Positions 40,687 through 49,900 of a stretch of 64,000 nt of DNA are shown here, one piece after another. The stretch is from the NCBI RefSeq assembly GCF_014873705.1, contig NZ_JADBDS010000004.1:620001-684000 (forward strand), read 5' to 3'. This DNA is from Mycobacterium sp. OAS707 (GTDB taxonomy: Bacteria; Actinomycetota; Actinomycetes; Mycobacteriales; Mycobacteriaceae). The notes below the pieces were generated by a model, which was not told the origin of the DNA, ran no database searches, and worked only from the letters and a program-made list of their open reading frames with translations. The translations under genes and the position numbers were made by a program. Position 1 is the first letter of the stretch. Every line of letters starts with the position of its first letter.

Positions 40687-42006
40687 ATGCTCGAGTTCGA
40701 CGACATCCAACACATCCTGCTGACCCGCACCCCCGCGATCACGGGACGCTACGAATTCCTGTCCTTCGACACGCCGGCGGGCGGTCGCGCATGGCTGACC
40801 GAAGTGCTCGACAAGGTCCAGTCGGCAACGGATGCTCAGGCGACGATGGAGAAGTCCGACCGCTGGGTTACGTTGGCGTTCACCTGGACTGGGCTGCGCG
40901 CGCTGGGCGTCCCTGACGAAGCGTTAGCGACCTTCCCGGACGAGTTCCGGGAAGGCATGGCGGCCCGTGCGAGCATCCTCGGCGACACGGGCGCGGCCGC
41001 GCCCGAACACTGGCTAGGTGGTCTCGCGGGCGAAGACCTGCATGCGATCGCCATCTTGTTCTCGCGCACCGACGAACAATGCAAGAGTTCCATCTCCGAG
41101 CACGACAAGCTGCTGGCGCGGACGGACGGCGTGCGCAGCCTGTCGTATCTCGACCTCAACGCGTCACCGCCGTTCAACTATGCACACGACCACTTCGGCT
41201 TCCGCGACCGGCTGTCGCAACCGGTGATGAAAGGGTCGGGCGAGGAACCTACGCCCGGCTCCGGCGATGCCTTGGAACCCGGCGAGTTCATCCTCGGCTA
41301 TCCCGACGAAAACGGCCCGGTAGCCAATCTTCCTGAGCCCGAGGTGTTATCGCGCAACGGCAGCTACATGGCCTATCGGCGGCTGGAGGAACATGTCGGG
41401 GCATTCCGCGACTACCTGCGTGAGAACGCCGACACTCCGGAAGGCGAGGAGTTGCTCGCCGCGAAGTTCATGGGCCGGTGGCGCAGTGGGGCGCCGCTGG
41501 TGTTGGCTCCCGACAAGGACGATCCCGAACTGGGTGCCGACCCGATGCGTAACAACGACTACAACTACAAGGAGATGGACCCGTTCGGCTATGCGTGCCC
41601 GCTGGGATCGCATGCGCGCAGGCTCAATCCTCGCGACACCGCGCATTACATGAACCGCCGCCGGATGATTCGGCGCGGCGCCACCTACGGTCCCGCCCTT
41701 CCCGACGATGTACCCGATGACGGCGTTGAGCGCGGCATCGCCGCGTTCATCATCTGCGCCGACCTTGTCCGCCAGTTCGAGTTCGCTCAGAACGTCTGGA
41801 TCAACGACAAAGCCTTCCACGAACTCGGCAACGAGCACGACCCGATCTGCGGCACTCAGGACGGCACACTGGACTTCACGGTGCCCAAGCGGCCGATCCG
41901 CAAGGTGCACAAGGGCATTCCCGCGTTCACCACGTTGCGTGGCGGTGCTTATTTCTTCCTGCCTGGAATGAACGCGCTGCGTTATCTCGCCGCCCTCGAA
42001 AGCTAG
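40687..42006 (+). CDS. Dye-decolourising (DyP-type) haem peroxidase
   Basis: A 439-residue peroxidase of the DyP superfamily. The GXXDG signature is present as GFRDRLSQP, with the catalytic Asp kept but the final Gly replaced by Arg. The proximal haem ligand His is in CPLGSHARRLNPRD (about 305). The Arg-rich MNRRRMIRRGATYG and IWI-like segments follow the family order. It begins one base after the NTF2-like stop. No signal peptide; the natural substrate is unknown. Confidence 0.9.
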   Translation: MLEFDDIQHILLTRTPAITGRYEFLSFDTPAGGRAWLTEVLDKVQSATDAQATMEKSDRWVTLAFTWTGLRALGVPDEALATFPDEFREGMAARASILGDTGAAAPEHWLGGLAGEDLHAIAILFSRTDEQCKSSISEHDKLLARTDGVRSLSYLDLNASPPFNYAHDHFGFRDRLSQPVMKGSGEEPTPGSGDALEPGEFILGYPDENGPVANLPEPEVLSRNGSYMAYRRLEEHVGAFRDYLRENADTPEGEELLAAKFMGRWRSGAPLVLAPDKDDPELGADPMRNNDYNYKEMDPFGYACPLGSHARRLNPRDTAHYMNRRRMIRRGATYGPALPDDVPDDGVERGIAAFIICADLVRQFEFAQNVWINDKAFHELGNEHDPICGTQDGTLDFTVPKRPIRKVHKGIPAFTTLRGGAYFFLPGMNALRYLAALES

Positions 42007-42016
42007 AAGGACCAAC

Positions 42017-43018
42017 ATGCGGGCACGCACCTACAACCAGAGCCACGTCGCACGCACCCACGACGGTCGCAGACGCATCAGCATCTATTGGACGTGGAGT
42101 TACCCCTGGGAATCACAACGGCATCCGGCCGAAATCTACAACCGCTTCTCCACGATGACAGAGGTCCGCAACGTCGCATGGCCGTCCTACGAGACACCCG
42201 AATACGATGCCGCGAACTTCCTGCAGGGCATCGCGGGAACGCTCGAGCTGTTTCACCGATCCACGTTGTCGTTTCAGGAACTCGCAGAGGAGGCCACCGA
42301 CCATCCGGTCGCGGTGTTCCAGCGCATCGATCAGGCCGGGTACAAACTGCCGATCGACGAACGCATCCTGGCGGATACCGACACGCTGATGGTGTTCGGA
42401 CTCGACCACCTGCTGTCCGAGCAGGCGGCCGCACCCGAGGAGATCGCCGCGCTCAGCGAGTGGCTGCAGCGCGAAGGCACCTGCCTGCTGCTCGCGCCGC
42501 ACCACGATGTCGGCTTCACCGATGACCTCGACCAGCGGCAGGTCGAATACCAACACCACGGCGACCGGCTGGTGCCACGCCAGCAGCGCTTCGGCCAATA
42601 CACGCGCTCACTCATGCGGGCGCTCGACGTGCCGGTGCACAACACGTGGGGATTGCGGCCCGCGGTCGTCGAGGGCACCAAGGAGATCGCGCCGCTGACG
42701 GGGTTCCGCGACCTCGACACGCCGCGACTGCTCGACAACGTCACCACCTTCAACTTCCACCCCCACCTGCCGCACTACGAACTCACGGCGCCGGAGGGCA
42801 ACAGGGTGCAGGTCCTCGGGCGTCAGCGGATCGATCCCAACCGTCCGCACCCGTTCACCGAGGCGGGCAACACCGAGTTCAACGCCCTGCTCTGGATGCC
42901 GCCTGCGGACCAACGCGCAGGTGACATCGTGCTCATCGACTCCACGCACTTCACCACGCTGTTCGGCGGCACTGACAGCCTGCGCAACCTCTGGCACAAC
43001 CTGGCCACCATGAAGTGA
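42017..43018 (+). CDS. Conserved protein, last gene of the DyP operon
   Basis: A 333-residue protein I do not recognise. There is an alpha/beta segment (DTLMVFGLDHLLSEQAAAPEEIAALSEWLQREGTCLLLAPHHDVG) like the glutamine-amidotransferase-like folds of DUF4350/ThuA relatives. It is rich in His and Asp (YQHHGDRLVPR, FNFHPHLPHYEL), which could bind metal. It follows the DyP gene by 10 bases. A role with the peroxidase is inferred from context only. Confidence 0.65.
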   Translation: MRARTYNQSHVARTHDGRRRISIYWTWSYPWESQRHPAEIYNRFSTMTEVRNVAWPSYETPEYDAANFLQGIAGTLELFHRSTLSFQELAEEATDHPVAVFQRIDQAGYKLPIDERILADTDTLMVFGLDHLLSEQAAAPEEIAALSEWLQREGTCLLLAPHHDVGFTDDLDQRQVEYQHHGDRLVPRQQRFGQYTRSLMRALDVPVHNTWGLRPAVVEGTKEIAPLTGFRDLDTPRLLDNVTTFNFHPHLPHYELTAPEGNRVQVLGRQRIDPNRPHPFTEAGNTEFNALLWMPPADQRAGDIVLIDSTHFTTLFGGTDSLRNLWHNLATMK

Positions 43019-43040
43019 GGCCGGTGGGCAATCATGGTTC

Positions 43041-43841
43041 ATGGCCAATAGAGCAGTCTTCATCACCGGAGCCGCCGCGGGGATCGGTTACGCGACCGCG
43101 CTGACCTTCGCGAAGAAGGGCTACACCGTCGGCGGCTACGACATCGACGAGGTGGGCCTCAAATCATTGGCCGACGACGTAGAGCGGGTCGGCGGGACCG
43201 CGGTAGTCGGCCACCTCGACGTCACCGACAGCGCCGAAATGGCGCAGCGGGTAAGCGAATTCGCCGAAGCGGCAGGCGGCAGGCTGGACGTCATGATCAA
43301 CAACGCCGGTATCCTGCTGGCGGGCCGCTTCGAGGACATCGACGTCGCACGGCATCTACGCGAAATCGACATCAACACCAAAGGCGTCGTCAACGGGCTG
43401 CACGCCGCGTTCCCGTACCTGCGCGACACCGCCAACTCGGTGGTCGTCAACCTGTCGTCGGCTTCAGCAATCTACGGGCAGGCCGAGCTCGCCAATTACA
43501 GCGCCACCAAGTTCTTCGTCCGCGGCATCACCGAGGCGCTCGACATCGAATGGCAGCGCTACGGCATCCGGGTCATCGCGATGTGGCCGCTGTACGTGCA
43601 GACCGCGATGACCGACCACATCAAGACGGGCACCACCGAATCACTCGGTATCAGGCTGACCGCCCAGGACGTCGCCGACGCGATCGCCAAGGCCGTCGAA
43701 CCATCACGGCTGCGACGCGCCATCCATCAGGTGCACTTTCCTGTCGGCTCGCAGACCAAGGTGATGGTGGCGGGCTCCCGGTTCTCACCCTCCTGGTTGA
43801 CGCGGCTGGTCAACAAACGGCTCTCGCACTCGGCGAGTTAA
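43041..43841 (+). CDS. Short-chain dehydrogenase/reductase
   Basis: A 266-residue SDR. Cofactor motif TGAAAGIGYATA (about 9-20), NNAG (about 91), catalytic Ser in NLSSAS (about 138) and YSATK (about 151-155). Asp in GYDIDE suggests NAD+ rather than NADP+. It sits between the DyP operon and the adenylase/dehydrogenase pair. Substrate unknown. Confidence 0.92.
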   Translation: MANRAVFITGAAAGIGYATALTFAKKGYTVGGYDIDEVGLKSLADDVERVGGTAVVGHLDVTDSAEMAQRVSEFAEAAGGRLDVMINNAGILLAGRFEDIDVARHLREIDINTKGVVNGLHAAFPYLRDTANSVVVNLSSASAIYGQAELANYSATKFFVRGITEALDIEWQRYGIRVIAMWPLYVQTAMTDHIKTGTTESLGIRLTAQDVADAIAKAVEPSRLRRAIHQVHFPVGSQTKVMVAGSRFSPSWLTRLVNKRLSHSAS

Positions 43842-43875
43842 CCTTCCGGACAACCTGCTGCGACACGATGGCCGG

Positions 43876-44967
43876 ATGGCGGACATCGATTACTCCCTGC
43901 TGGACGTGCCGCGCGATGGACCTCCGCCGGACCCGGAGGCATACCTGCACGCGGCGATCGCCTGGCACTTCGGCGCTGAGACGGGCTCACCATTTTGGCT
44001 TCGCATCGCGGGGACCCTCGATTTCGATCCGCTGATCGACGTTGCGACGTTCGCCGACCTTCGCCGGTTTCCCAACCTGGTCGACGAACTCCGCAACGTT
44101 GCCGTCGAAGACCTCATCCCCCGCGGTTACGGTGCACCGGCGCCCATCCCTCGCATCTTCGAATCGGGCGGCACCACGGGTGCGCCGAAACGCACTGCGC
44201 AGCTGCCGGATTGGATCGAGCAGGTGACTCGTTGGCAGGTCGAGGACTTCACCGCGGGCGGGTTCGTCCCCGGCCGCGGGCTGCTGTGCCTGATGCCGAG
44301 CGGGCCCCACGGGGTCGGGCACTTCGACCGCGTGGTCGCCGAACGTCTCGGCTCGGCGTTTCACGCGATCGACCTCGATCCGCGCTGGGTCAAGACGCTG
44401 GCCGCGCGCAACGCGACAGCGGAGATCGCCGCGTACGTCGAGCACGTGCTGGACCAGGCGCGGCATGTGTTGGAGACGCAGGACGTCGTGAACCTGCATG
44501 CGACACCGCCGTTGGTGGAGGCCATCGTCGGCGACGACGGCATGCTCGGCCTGGTGCACAGCAAGATCCGCTACCTGCTGCTCAGCGGAGCGCACGTGGA
44601 CATGGACACCCTCGATCTGCTCCGCCAGATCTTTCCGCAAACCGCGATCGCCATGGCCTTCGGCAGCACGATGGTGCTGTCACAGGCCGCCACGCGCGTC
44701 GACGGTGAGTCGATTGTGTTCGACCCACGCTCGCCGTACGTCTTCTTCTGGGTCGTCGACCCGGATAGCGGTGCCGAGGTGCCCTACGGCAAACGCGGCC
44801 AGGTAGTGATGAACCACGTCAGCAAGGGGATGTTCATCCCGAACAATCTGGAACGCGACACCGCGATCCGGATGCCGGGGCCCGACGGGCAGGTCGGCGA
44901 TTCGATCAGTGAGGTCGCACCCGTCGCGGTGTTCGGCGGCGAACCGGTGATCGAGGGCGTGTACTGA
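43876..44967 (+). CDS. Acyl-adenylating enzyme (EhpF/phenazine-type)
   Basis: A 363-residue AMP-forming enzyme of the ANL superfamily. The phosphate loop is ESGGTTGAPKR (about 95-105), and later motifs are YLLLSGAHVDMDTLDLL and MAFGSTMVLS. The protein is shorter than normal ANL enzymes and lacks a clear C-terminal swivel domain, as in EhpF and phenazine-type adenylating proteins. It would activate a carboxylic acid. It ends 3 bases before a partner aldehyde-dehydrogenase-like gene, which would reduce the activated acid. Confidence 0.72.
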   Translation: MADIDYSLLDVPRDGPPPDPEAYLHAAIAWHFGAETGSPFWLRIAGTLDFDPLIDVATFADLRRFPNLVDELRNVAVEDLIPRGYGAPAPIPRIFESGGTTGAPKRTAQLPDWIEQVTRWQVEDFTAGGFVPGRGLLCLMPSGPHGVGHFDRVVAERLGSAFHAIDLDPRWVKTLAARNATAEIAAYVEHVLDQARHVLETQDVVNLHATPPLVEAIVGDDGMLGLVHSKIRYLLLSGAHVDMDTLDLLRQIFPQTAIAMAFGSTMVLSQAATRVDGESIVFDPRSPYVFFWVVDPDSGAEVPYGKRGQVVMNHVSKGMFIPNNLERDTAIRMPGPDGQVGDSISEVAPVAVFGGEPVIEGVY

Positions 44968-44970
44968 CCG

Positions 44971-46344
44971 ATGACCGGCGACCTGGTAGACCTTCCCGCG
45001 CTCGGGCCCGACGGTGAGTACCGGACCCGGAATCGGGAGATCATCGCGGACTGTGCCGGTGTACCGATCGCGGAATCAGCTGTTGTGCCAAGGCTATTCG
45101 TGACGCGGTCGATCGATGCCCAGCGCAGGTTGCCGCCGCTGCCTGCCGCAGAGCGGGAAGAGGCACTGACGAAGGCCACGGACGCGTTCCTGTCGTCGAC
45201 GATCGCCGGACTCGACTTCGAGCGCTATGTCGAGCTGACGTGCCGGGTGACCGGCCTGCCGATGACCGCAGTGCGGGCAGGGGTCAACACCGTCACCGAA
45301 TCCCTCACCACCGCATGCGATGCCGTGCGACCGGCCCGGCCAACGGGCGCGGGATTGGATTGGCGCGAACTGGGACCGGGTGGCGGCGCTGTCTGGGTGC
45401 GACGTGGCGAGGTGCTCGCCGTCCAGGCTCCCGGCAATGCGCCGGGCGTACATGGATTGTGGCCACAGGCACTGGCGCTGGGCTACCGGGTGGCGGTCCG
45501 CCCGTCGCGGCGCGAACCGTTCACCGCGCACCGCGTCATCCAGGCGTTGCGGCAGAGCGGGTTTCGCGACAGTGATGCGCTGTATCTGCCGACCGACCAC
45601 GCCGTCGCCGGTGACGTGGTTGCGGCGGCGGACCTGGCCATGGTCTACGGCGGCCAGGATGTCGTCGACAAATACGCAAATGTCCCAACGGTGCTGACCA
45701 ACGGACCCGGCCGTACCAAGATCCTGATCACCGCCGAGTGCGACTGGCGCGAGCACCTCGATGTGATCGTCGACTCGATAGCCAATCTGGGCGGCATGGC
45801 GTGCGTCAACGCGACCGCGGTCCTTTATGAGGGCGACGCCGCATCACTGGCGCACGCCATCGCCGAGCGGTTGTCGGCTATCGAACCGCTGCCGAACACC
45901 GACGAACGAGCCGTGCTACCAACGACTTCCATCGAGTCGGCACAGGCCATCGCCGATCACCTCGCGGCCAGAGCCGCCGGAGCGGTTGCGGTGCTGGGCG
46001 CCGATCAGGTGGTAGCCGACCTCGGCCATGGGTTCGCCGCGCTGCGCCCGGCCGTGCACCTGCTCACCGAACCGGACCCAGCCAAGCTCAACGTCGAACT
46101 GCCGTTCCCGTGCGTGTGGGTCTCGCCGTGGTCACGCAGCGACGGGACGGCGCCGCTGCGCAACTCGCTGGTGCTCAATGCGATCACGACCGACGACGAG
46201 TTGGTCGACGAGCTGCTGAGCGAGCCGACCATCACCAACGTCTACCGCGGCCGGCACGCCACCCACTACAGCGCACCCCACATCCCGCACGAGGGATTCC
46301 TTGCGGACTTCCTGATGCGCAACAAGGGCTTCATCGACGGCTAG
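44971..46344 (+). CDS. Acyl-CoA reductase/ALDH-like protein (EhpG/LuxC type)
   Basis: A 457-residue member of the aldehyde-dehydrogenase superfamily resembling LuxC acyl-CoA reductases and EhpG. Cofactor region VLAVQAPGNAPGVHGLWPQALALGYRV, catalytic Cys in NLGGMACVNATAV (about 275), and a C-terminal half with RNSLVLNAITTDDE. Paired with the upstream adenylase, it would reduce an activated acid to an aldehyde. The substrate is unknown; the SDR gene just upstream could complete the reduction to an alcohol. Confidence 0.75.
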   Translation: MTGDLVDLPALGPDGEYRTRNREIIADCAGVPIAESAVVPRLFVTRSIDAQRRLPPLPAAEREEALTKATDAFLSSTIAGLDFERYVELTCRVTGLPMTAVRAGVNTVTESLTTACDAVRPARPTGAGLDWRELGPGGGAVWVRRGEVLAVQAPGNAPGVHGLWPQALALGYRVAVRPSRREPFTAHRVIQALRQSGFRDSDALYLPTDHAVAGDVVAAADLAMVYGGQDVVDKYANVPTVLTNGPGRTKILITAECDWREHLDVIVDSIANLGGMACVNATAVLYEGDAASLAHAIAERLSAIEPLPNTDERAVLPTTSIESAQAIADHLAARAAGAVAVLGADQVVADLGHGFAALRPAVHLLTEPDPAKLNVELPFPCVWVSPWSRSDGTAPLRNSLVLNAITTDDELVDELLSEPTITNVYRGRHATHYSAPHIPHEGFLADFLMRNKGFIDG

Positions 46345-46370
46345 GGCAAATCGGGTGGCACACTGCTGAC

Positions 46371-46637
46371 ATGTTCCGATTGACGGTCGAGGACGTGTTC
46401 GTCATCAAGAATCGCGGCGTCGTCGCGACCGGGCGCGTGGAGAGCGGCACGCTGAGGGTCGGCGACACCGTGCGGGTCGACGGTGCGCTCGAGGCGCGGG
46501 TCGACGGCATCGAGGTCTTCCGAAAGTCGATCGACGAAGCGCAGGCCGGTGACAACATCGGCGTGCTGTTCAGGGGTCTGGAAAAGAACCAACTGAACCG
46601 CGGCTCCGTGCTCACCACGGCCGGCTTCATCGTCTGA
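46371..46637 (+). CDS. Stand-alone EF-Tu domain-2-like protein
   Basis: An 88-residue protein that is essentially one beta-barrel of EF-Tu domain II: MFRLTVEDVFVIKNRGVVATGRVESGTLRVGDTV and GDNIGVLFRGLEKNQLNRGSVL. The GTPase domain and domain III are absent. ATG at 46371. A few actinobacteria carry such free domain-2 proteins. It could be a partner of another GTPase or an RNA or amino-acyl binder; no function is established. Confidence 0.8.
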   Translation: MFRLTVEDVFVIKNRGVVATGRVESGTLRVGDTVRVDGALEARVDGIEVFRKSIDEAQAGDNIGVLFRGLEKNQLNRGSVLTTAGFIV

Positions 46638-46640
46638 CGG

Positions 46641-46949
46641 TCAGCCACCGACCTCGACGCTCATCACGTCGGTCAGGCCGCTGATCTCGAGCACCGGCAG
46701 CAGAACCGTATTCGCATGCAGCCGAACGCGATCGGCGTACGCGAAGAGGGCGTTGATCGCTCCGCTGTCGAGATATTCCACTCGAACCAGGTCGACCCGC
46801 ACCGGCTTGCCGTCGGCCAGGGCCACTGCTTCAGCGAGCGCACGCCCAAACCCGTCGACATTGCTCATGTCCAGCTCGCCCGATGCTTTCAGGACAACCT
46901 CGCCGTCACCTTCGCGAGTAGTCGACACCGTAACCGGGGTGGCCATCAT
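46641..46949 (-). CDS. STAS-domain protein (anti-sigma-factor antagonist type)
   Basis: A 102-residue single STAS domain: TREGDGEVVLKASGELDMSNVDGFGRAL, then VDLVRVEYLDSGAINALFAYADR with the conserved Asp-Ser pair (DSGAIN) whose Ser is phosphorylated in SpoIIAA/RsbV proteins. ATG at 46949 overlaps the stop of the large sensor kinase (ATGA), so the two are translated together. It is probably phosphorylated by the ATPase domain and dephosphorylated by the PP2C domain of that protein, and in turn sequesters an anti-sigma factor. Confidence 0.9.
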   Translation of the reverse strand: MMATPVTVSTTREGDGEVVLKASGELDMSNVDGFGRALAEAVALADGKPVRVDLVRVEYLDSGAINALFAYADRVRLHANTVLLPVLEISGLTDVMSVEVGG

Positions 46950-49900
46950 CCGATCCTCACGTTCATTGCCACGGTGGTGCCTTCTGTACCGGACGATATC
47001 TGGACCTCGTGCATGAGGGCACGCATCAACGCGATACCGCGACCCCGATGCGGATTGGCGGCCGGCTGCGGGGTCTTCCACGAGCCGGCGTCGACGATGG
47101 TCAACTGCAGACTGTCACCGAGCACCGTGGCCTGAAGGCGAACGAGCCCTTCGGGGTCGTGCCGGTGACCGTGCTCGATGGAGTTGGCCAGCGCTTCGCC
47201 GGTGGCGACAAGCACGTTGAGCGCCTGGTCCTGGTCCACCCCCGCGTGGGTCAGCCAACTGCGCAGCGCCGCGCGGGACGGTGCCAACTGCTCGGGTTCC
47301 GCCGGTATCGCGATGTTCAGCGGTGGCGGTTGCCGGTACAACAGCATGGCCACATCGTCCTGATAGCCGTCGTCCGGCGTTATGCGAGTCATGATCAGGT
47401 CCGCGAGATCGTCGAGAACCGTCTCACGGTTGTGCGCCACGATGTCGCCCGCGCGGCCGATTCCGCGATCCAACGGCTCGCGGCGGCGCTCGACAAGGCC
47501 ATCGGTGTAGAGCAGCAGCGTCGAACGGACCGGCAGCGTCCGGCGGATCTCGGTGCGCTGTCCGGAGAATCCCAAACCCAGGGGAATGCCGCGGCCGCCG
47601 TCGAGCAGCTCAACACTCCGGTCGCTACGGACCAGGATCGGTGGCGGATGTCCCGCACTCGAGTACACGACTTCGCCGGTGTCGGGAGACAACACCGCGC
47701 AGAACGCCGTGGTGGTCCGCGCGCCCGGTAACTGTCCGGCGAAGTGGTCAAGCGCGGTGAGCGCGGCGCACGGGCTGGGATGCTCGAGCAGCAGTGCGCG
47801 GCAAGCACTCTTGAGCTGACCCATCACAGTCGCAGCGGCGAGGCCGTGCCCGACACAGTCACCCACCACCAGCCCGATGCGGCCGCCATCGAGTTCGACG
47901 ACGTCATACCAATCGCCGCCGACCTGTAGCGGCCGCGTCGCCGGTTGGTACCGCGCAGTGAATCCGGTGGGCAACTCGGCGGGGCCGAGCATCGCGGTCT
48001 GCAGAGCCAGCGCGGTTTCGCGTTGCTGATCGAGTTGATACACGCGCTGCAGGCCGTGGCCGAGACGACCGGCGAGCAGAGCGAGCAGCGCGCTGTCCTC
48101 CGTGGTGAACGGACGTCGTTCAGCCAACTCGAGATACAGCACCACGACTCCGTGCGGATGCTGCAGCGCAATCGCCGCGGTCCCAGGCTCTGTCGTGTCA
48201 CTGGCAAGCAAATTACCCGCGCGTACCCGGTTCAGCCGCTCCCGCACATCTTCGGGTAGCTCTGCCCACCGTGGCACTGCACCGGCGGAGTCAATTCGTG
48301 GCGCGTCGTTATCGGCGCCGGTCGACCCGGCCGTGAAAGTGACGGCGAGCACCCGGCGGGCCTGCCAGAGCGCACGCAACGCCTCGGTTGCGCCAGCAAG
48401 CGCGTCATCGAGTGTATTGGCTTGTGCCAGTTGCTCATTGAGTTCGGCAAGGGCGGTGTCGCGCTGCACGGCGTAATGCTCGGCGGTGACGTCGCGGAAG
48501 GTGCCGACCACGACACGACGCCCGGTCTCCGGATCGTCGGCGTGATTGAAACTGAAGGTGACCCACAGGCGATGCCCGTCCTGATGGGTCACCGGCACGG
48601 TGTCGCCACCGGTGCCCTCTGCGAGCATCGTGTCGAACGCAGCCCTAACTTGTCGGTATCCGTCGGGGTCGGTGTCGGCGTCAGGCCACCAAGGCTGAAC
48701 CGGTTCGAACGGCAGTTGTTCGGGTCCGTACCCGAGAATGTCGGTGAATGCGTGGTTGATCTCGACGACCGCACCATGCTCGTCGCAGACGAAGAACGCC
48801 TCCTGTAGAGAATCGACAAGGGCTGTGCGCCAACGTGAATGGTGACCGCGGAGTCGGGACAACTCGACATTGGCCCGCACGCGGGCGAGCAGTTCGGCAG
48901 CGGCGAACGGCTTCACCAGATAGTCGTCGGCCCCGGCCTGCAAGCCTTCGATCGACGCCTCCTGCCCCGCCCGTGCCGACAGCAACAGAACCGGCACGGC
49001 GGCCAACCGGGGGTCCGCACGCAACGCCGCCACGAGCGCAAGACCATCGAGGCGCGGCATCATCACATCGCTGACGATCAGATCCGGCACGCTCGCGCGG
49101 ACGCGCTCGAGGGCTTGCCGGCCGTCGGTGACGGCATCGACGAGGTAGCCCGCGCTACGCAGCAACCGAGACACATACTGGCGCATATCGGCGTTGTCGT
49201 CGGCGATCAACACCCGGGCGGGCGGTCCGGACACCGCGAACGTGGTGCTGACTTCCGTGTCGGCGGTCAACACGCCCTGCGCGAGCGTCGATGCGGCATC
49301 CGAATCTGCGGGCAGCCACCGAAGCGCCTCTGCCACATACGGTTCCGCCAAACCGGAGGGCGCCAATTCACGTGCCAGTGTGACCACTTCATCGGCGGGC
49401 AGGTGAGCGCGGCCGAACGGCAGACGGACAGTGAAGGTCGTGCCCGACCCTTCCTCGCTTTCGGCGTCGATCGTGCCGCCGTGCAGCGAGACCAACTCCT
49501 TGACCAACGCCAGGCCGATTCCGCTGCCCTCATTGGAGCGAGCCCGCGTCGCCTCGACCCGGTGGAACCGTTCGAACAACCGTGGCATCTCCGCGGCTGC
49601 CACACCGATCCCGGTGTCGCGCACAGTGACAACCGCGTTGGAGCCCTCGCGACGAACGCTGATCGACACGCGCCCCTCAAACGTGAACTTCAGCGCGTTC
49701 GACAGCAAGTTGAGCACCACCTTCTCCCACATGTCCCGATCGACGTACACCGGTTCACCCAGCGGCGGGCAGTCGACCTCGAACACCAGGCCGGCCCGCT
49801 CGATCGCGGACCGGAAGACGCTGGCGAGCTCGACGGTGACCGCGGATAGTTCGACAGGTTCGTATCGCGCCTGAGCGCGGCCGGCTTCGATTCGCGAGAA

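Noticed and set aside
46110..46370. N-terminal extension of the EF-Tu domain 2 protein
   Set aside because: It overlaps the ALDH-like gene and looks like a shadow; the domain begins exactly at ATG 46371.
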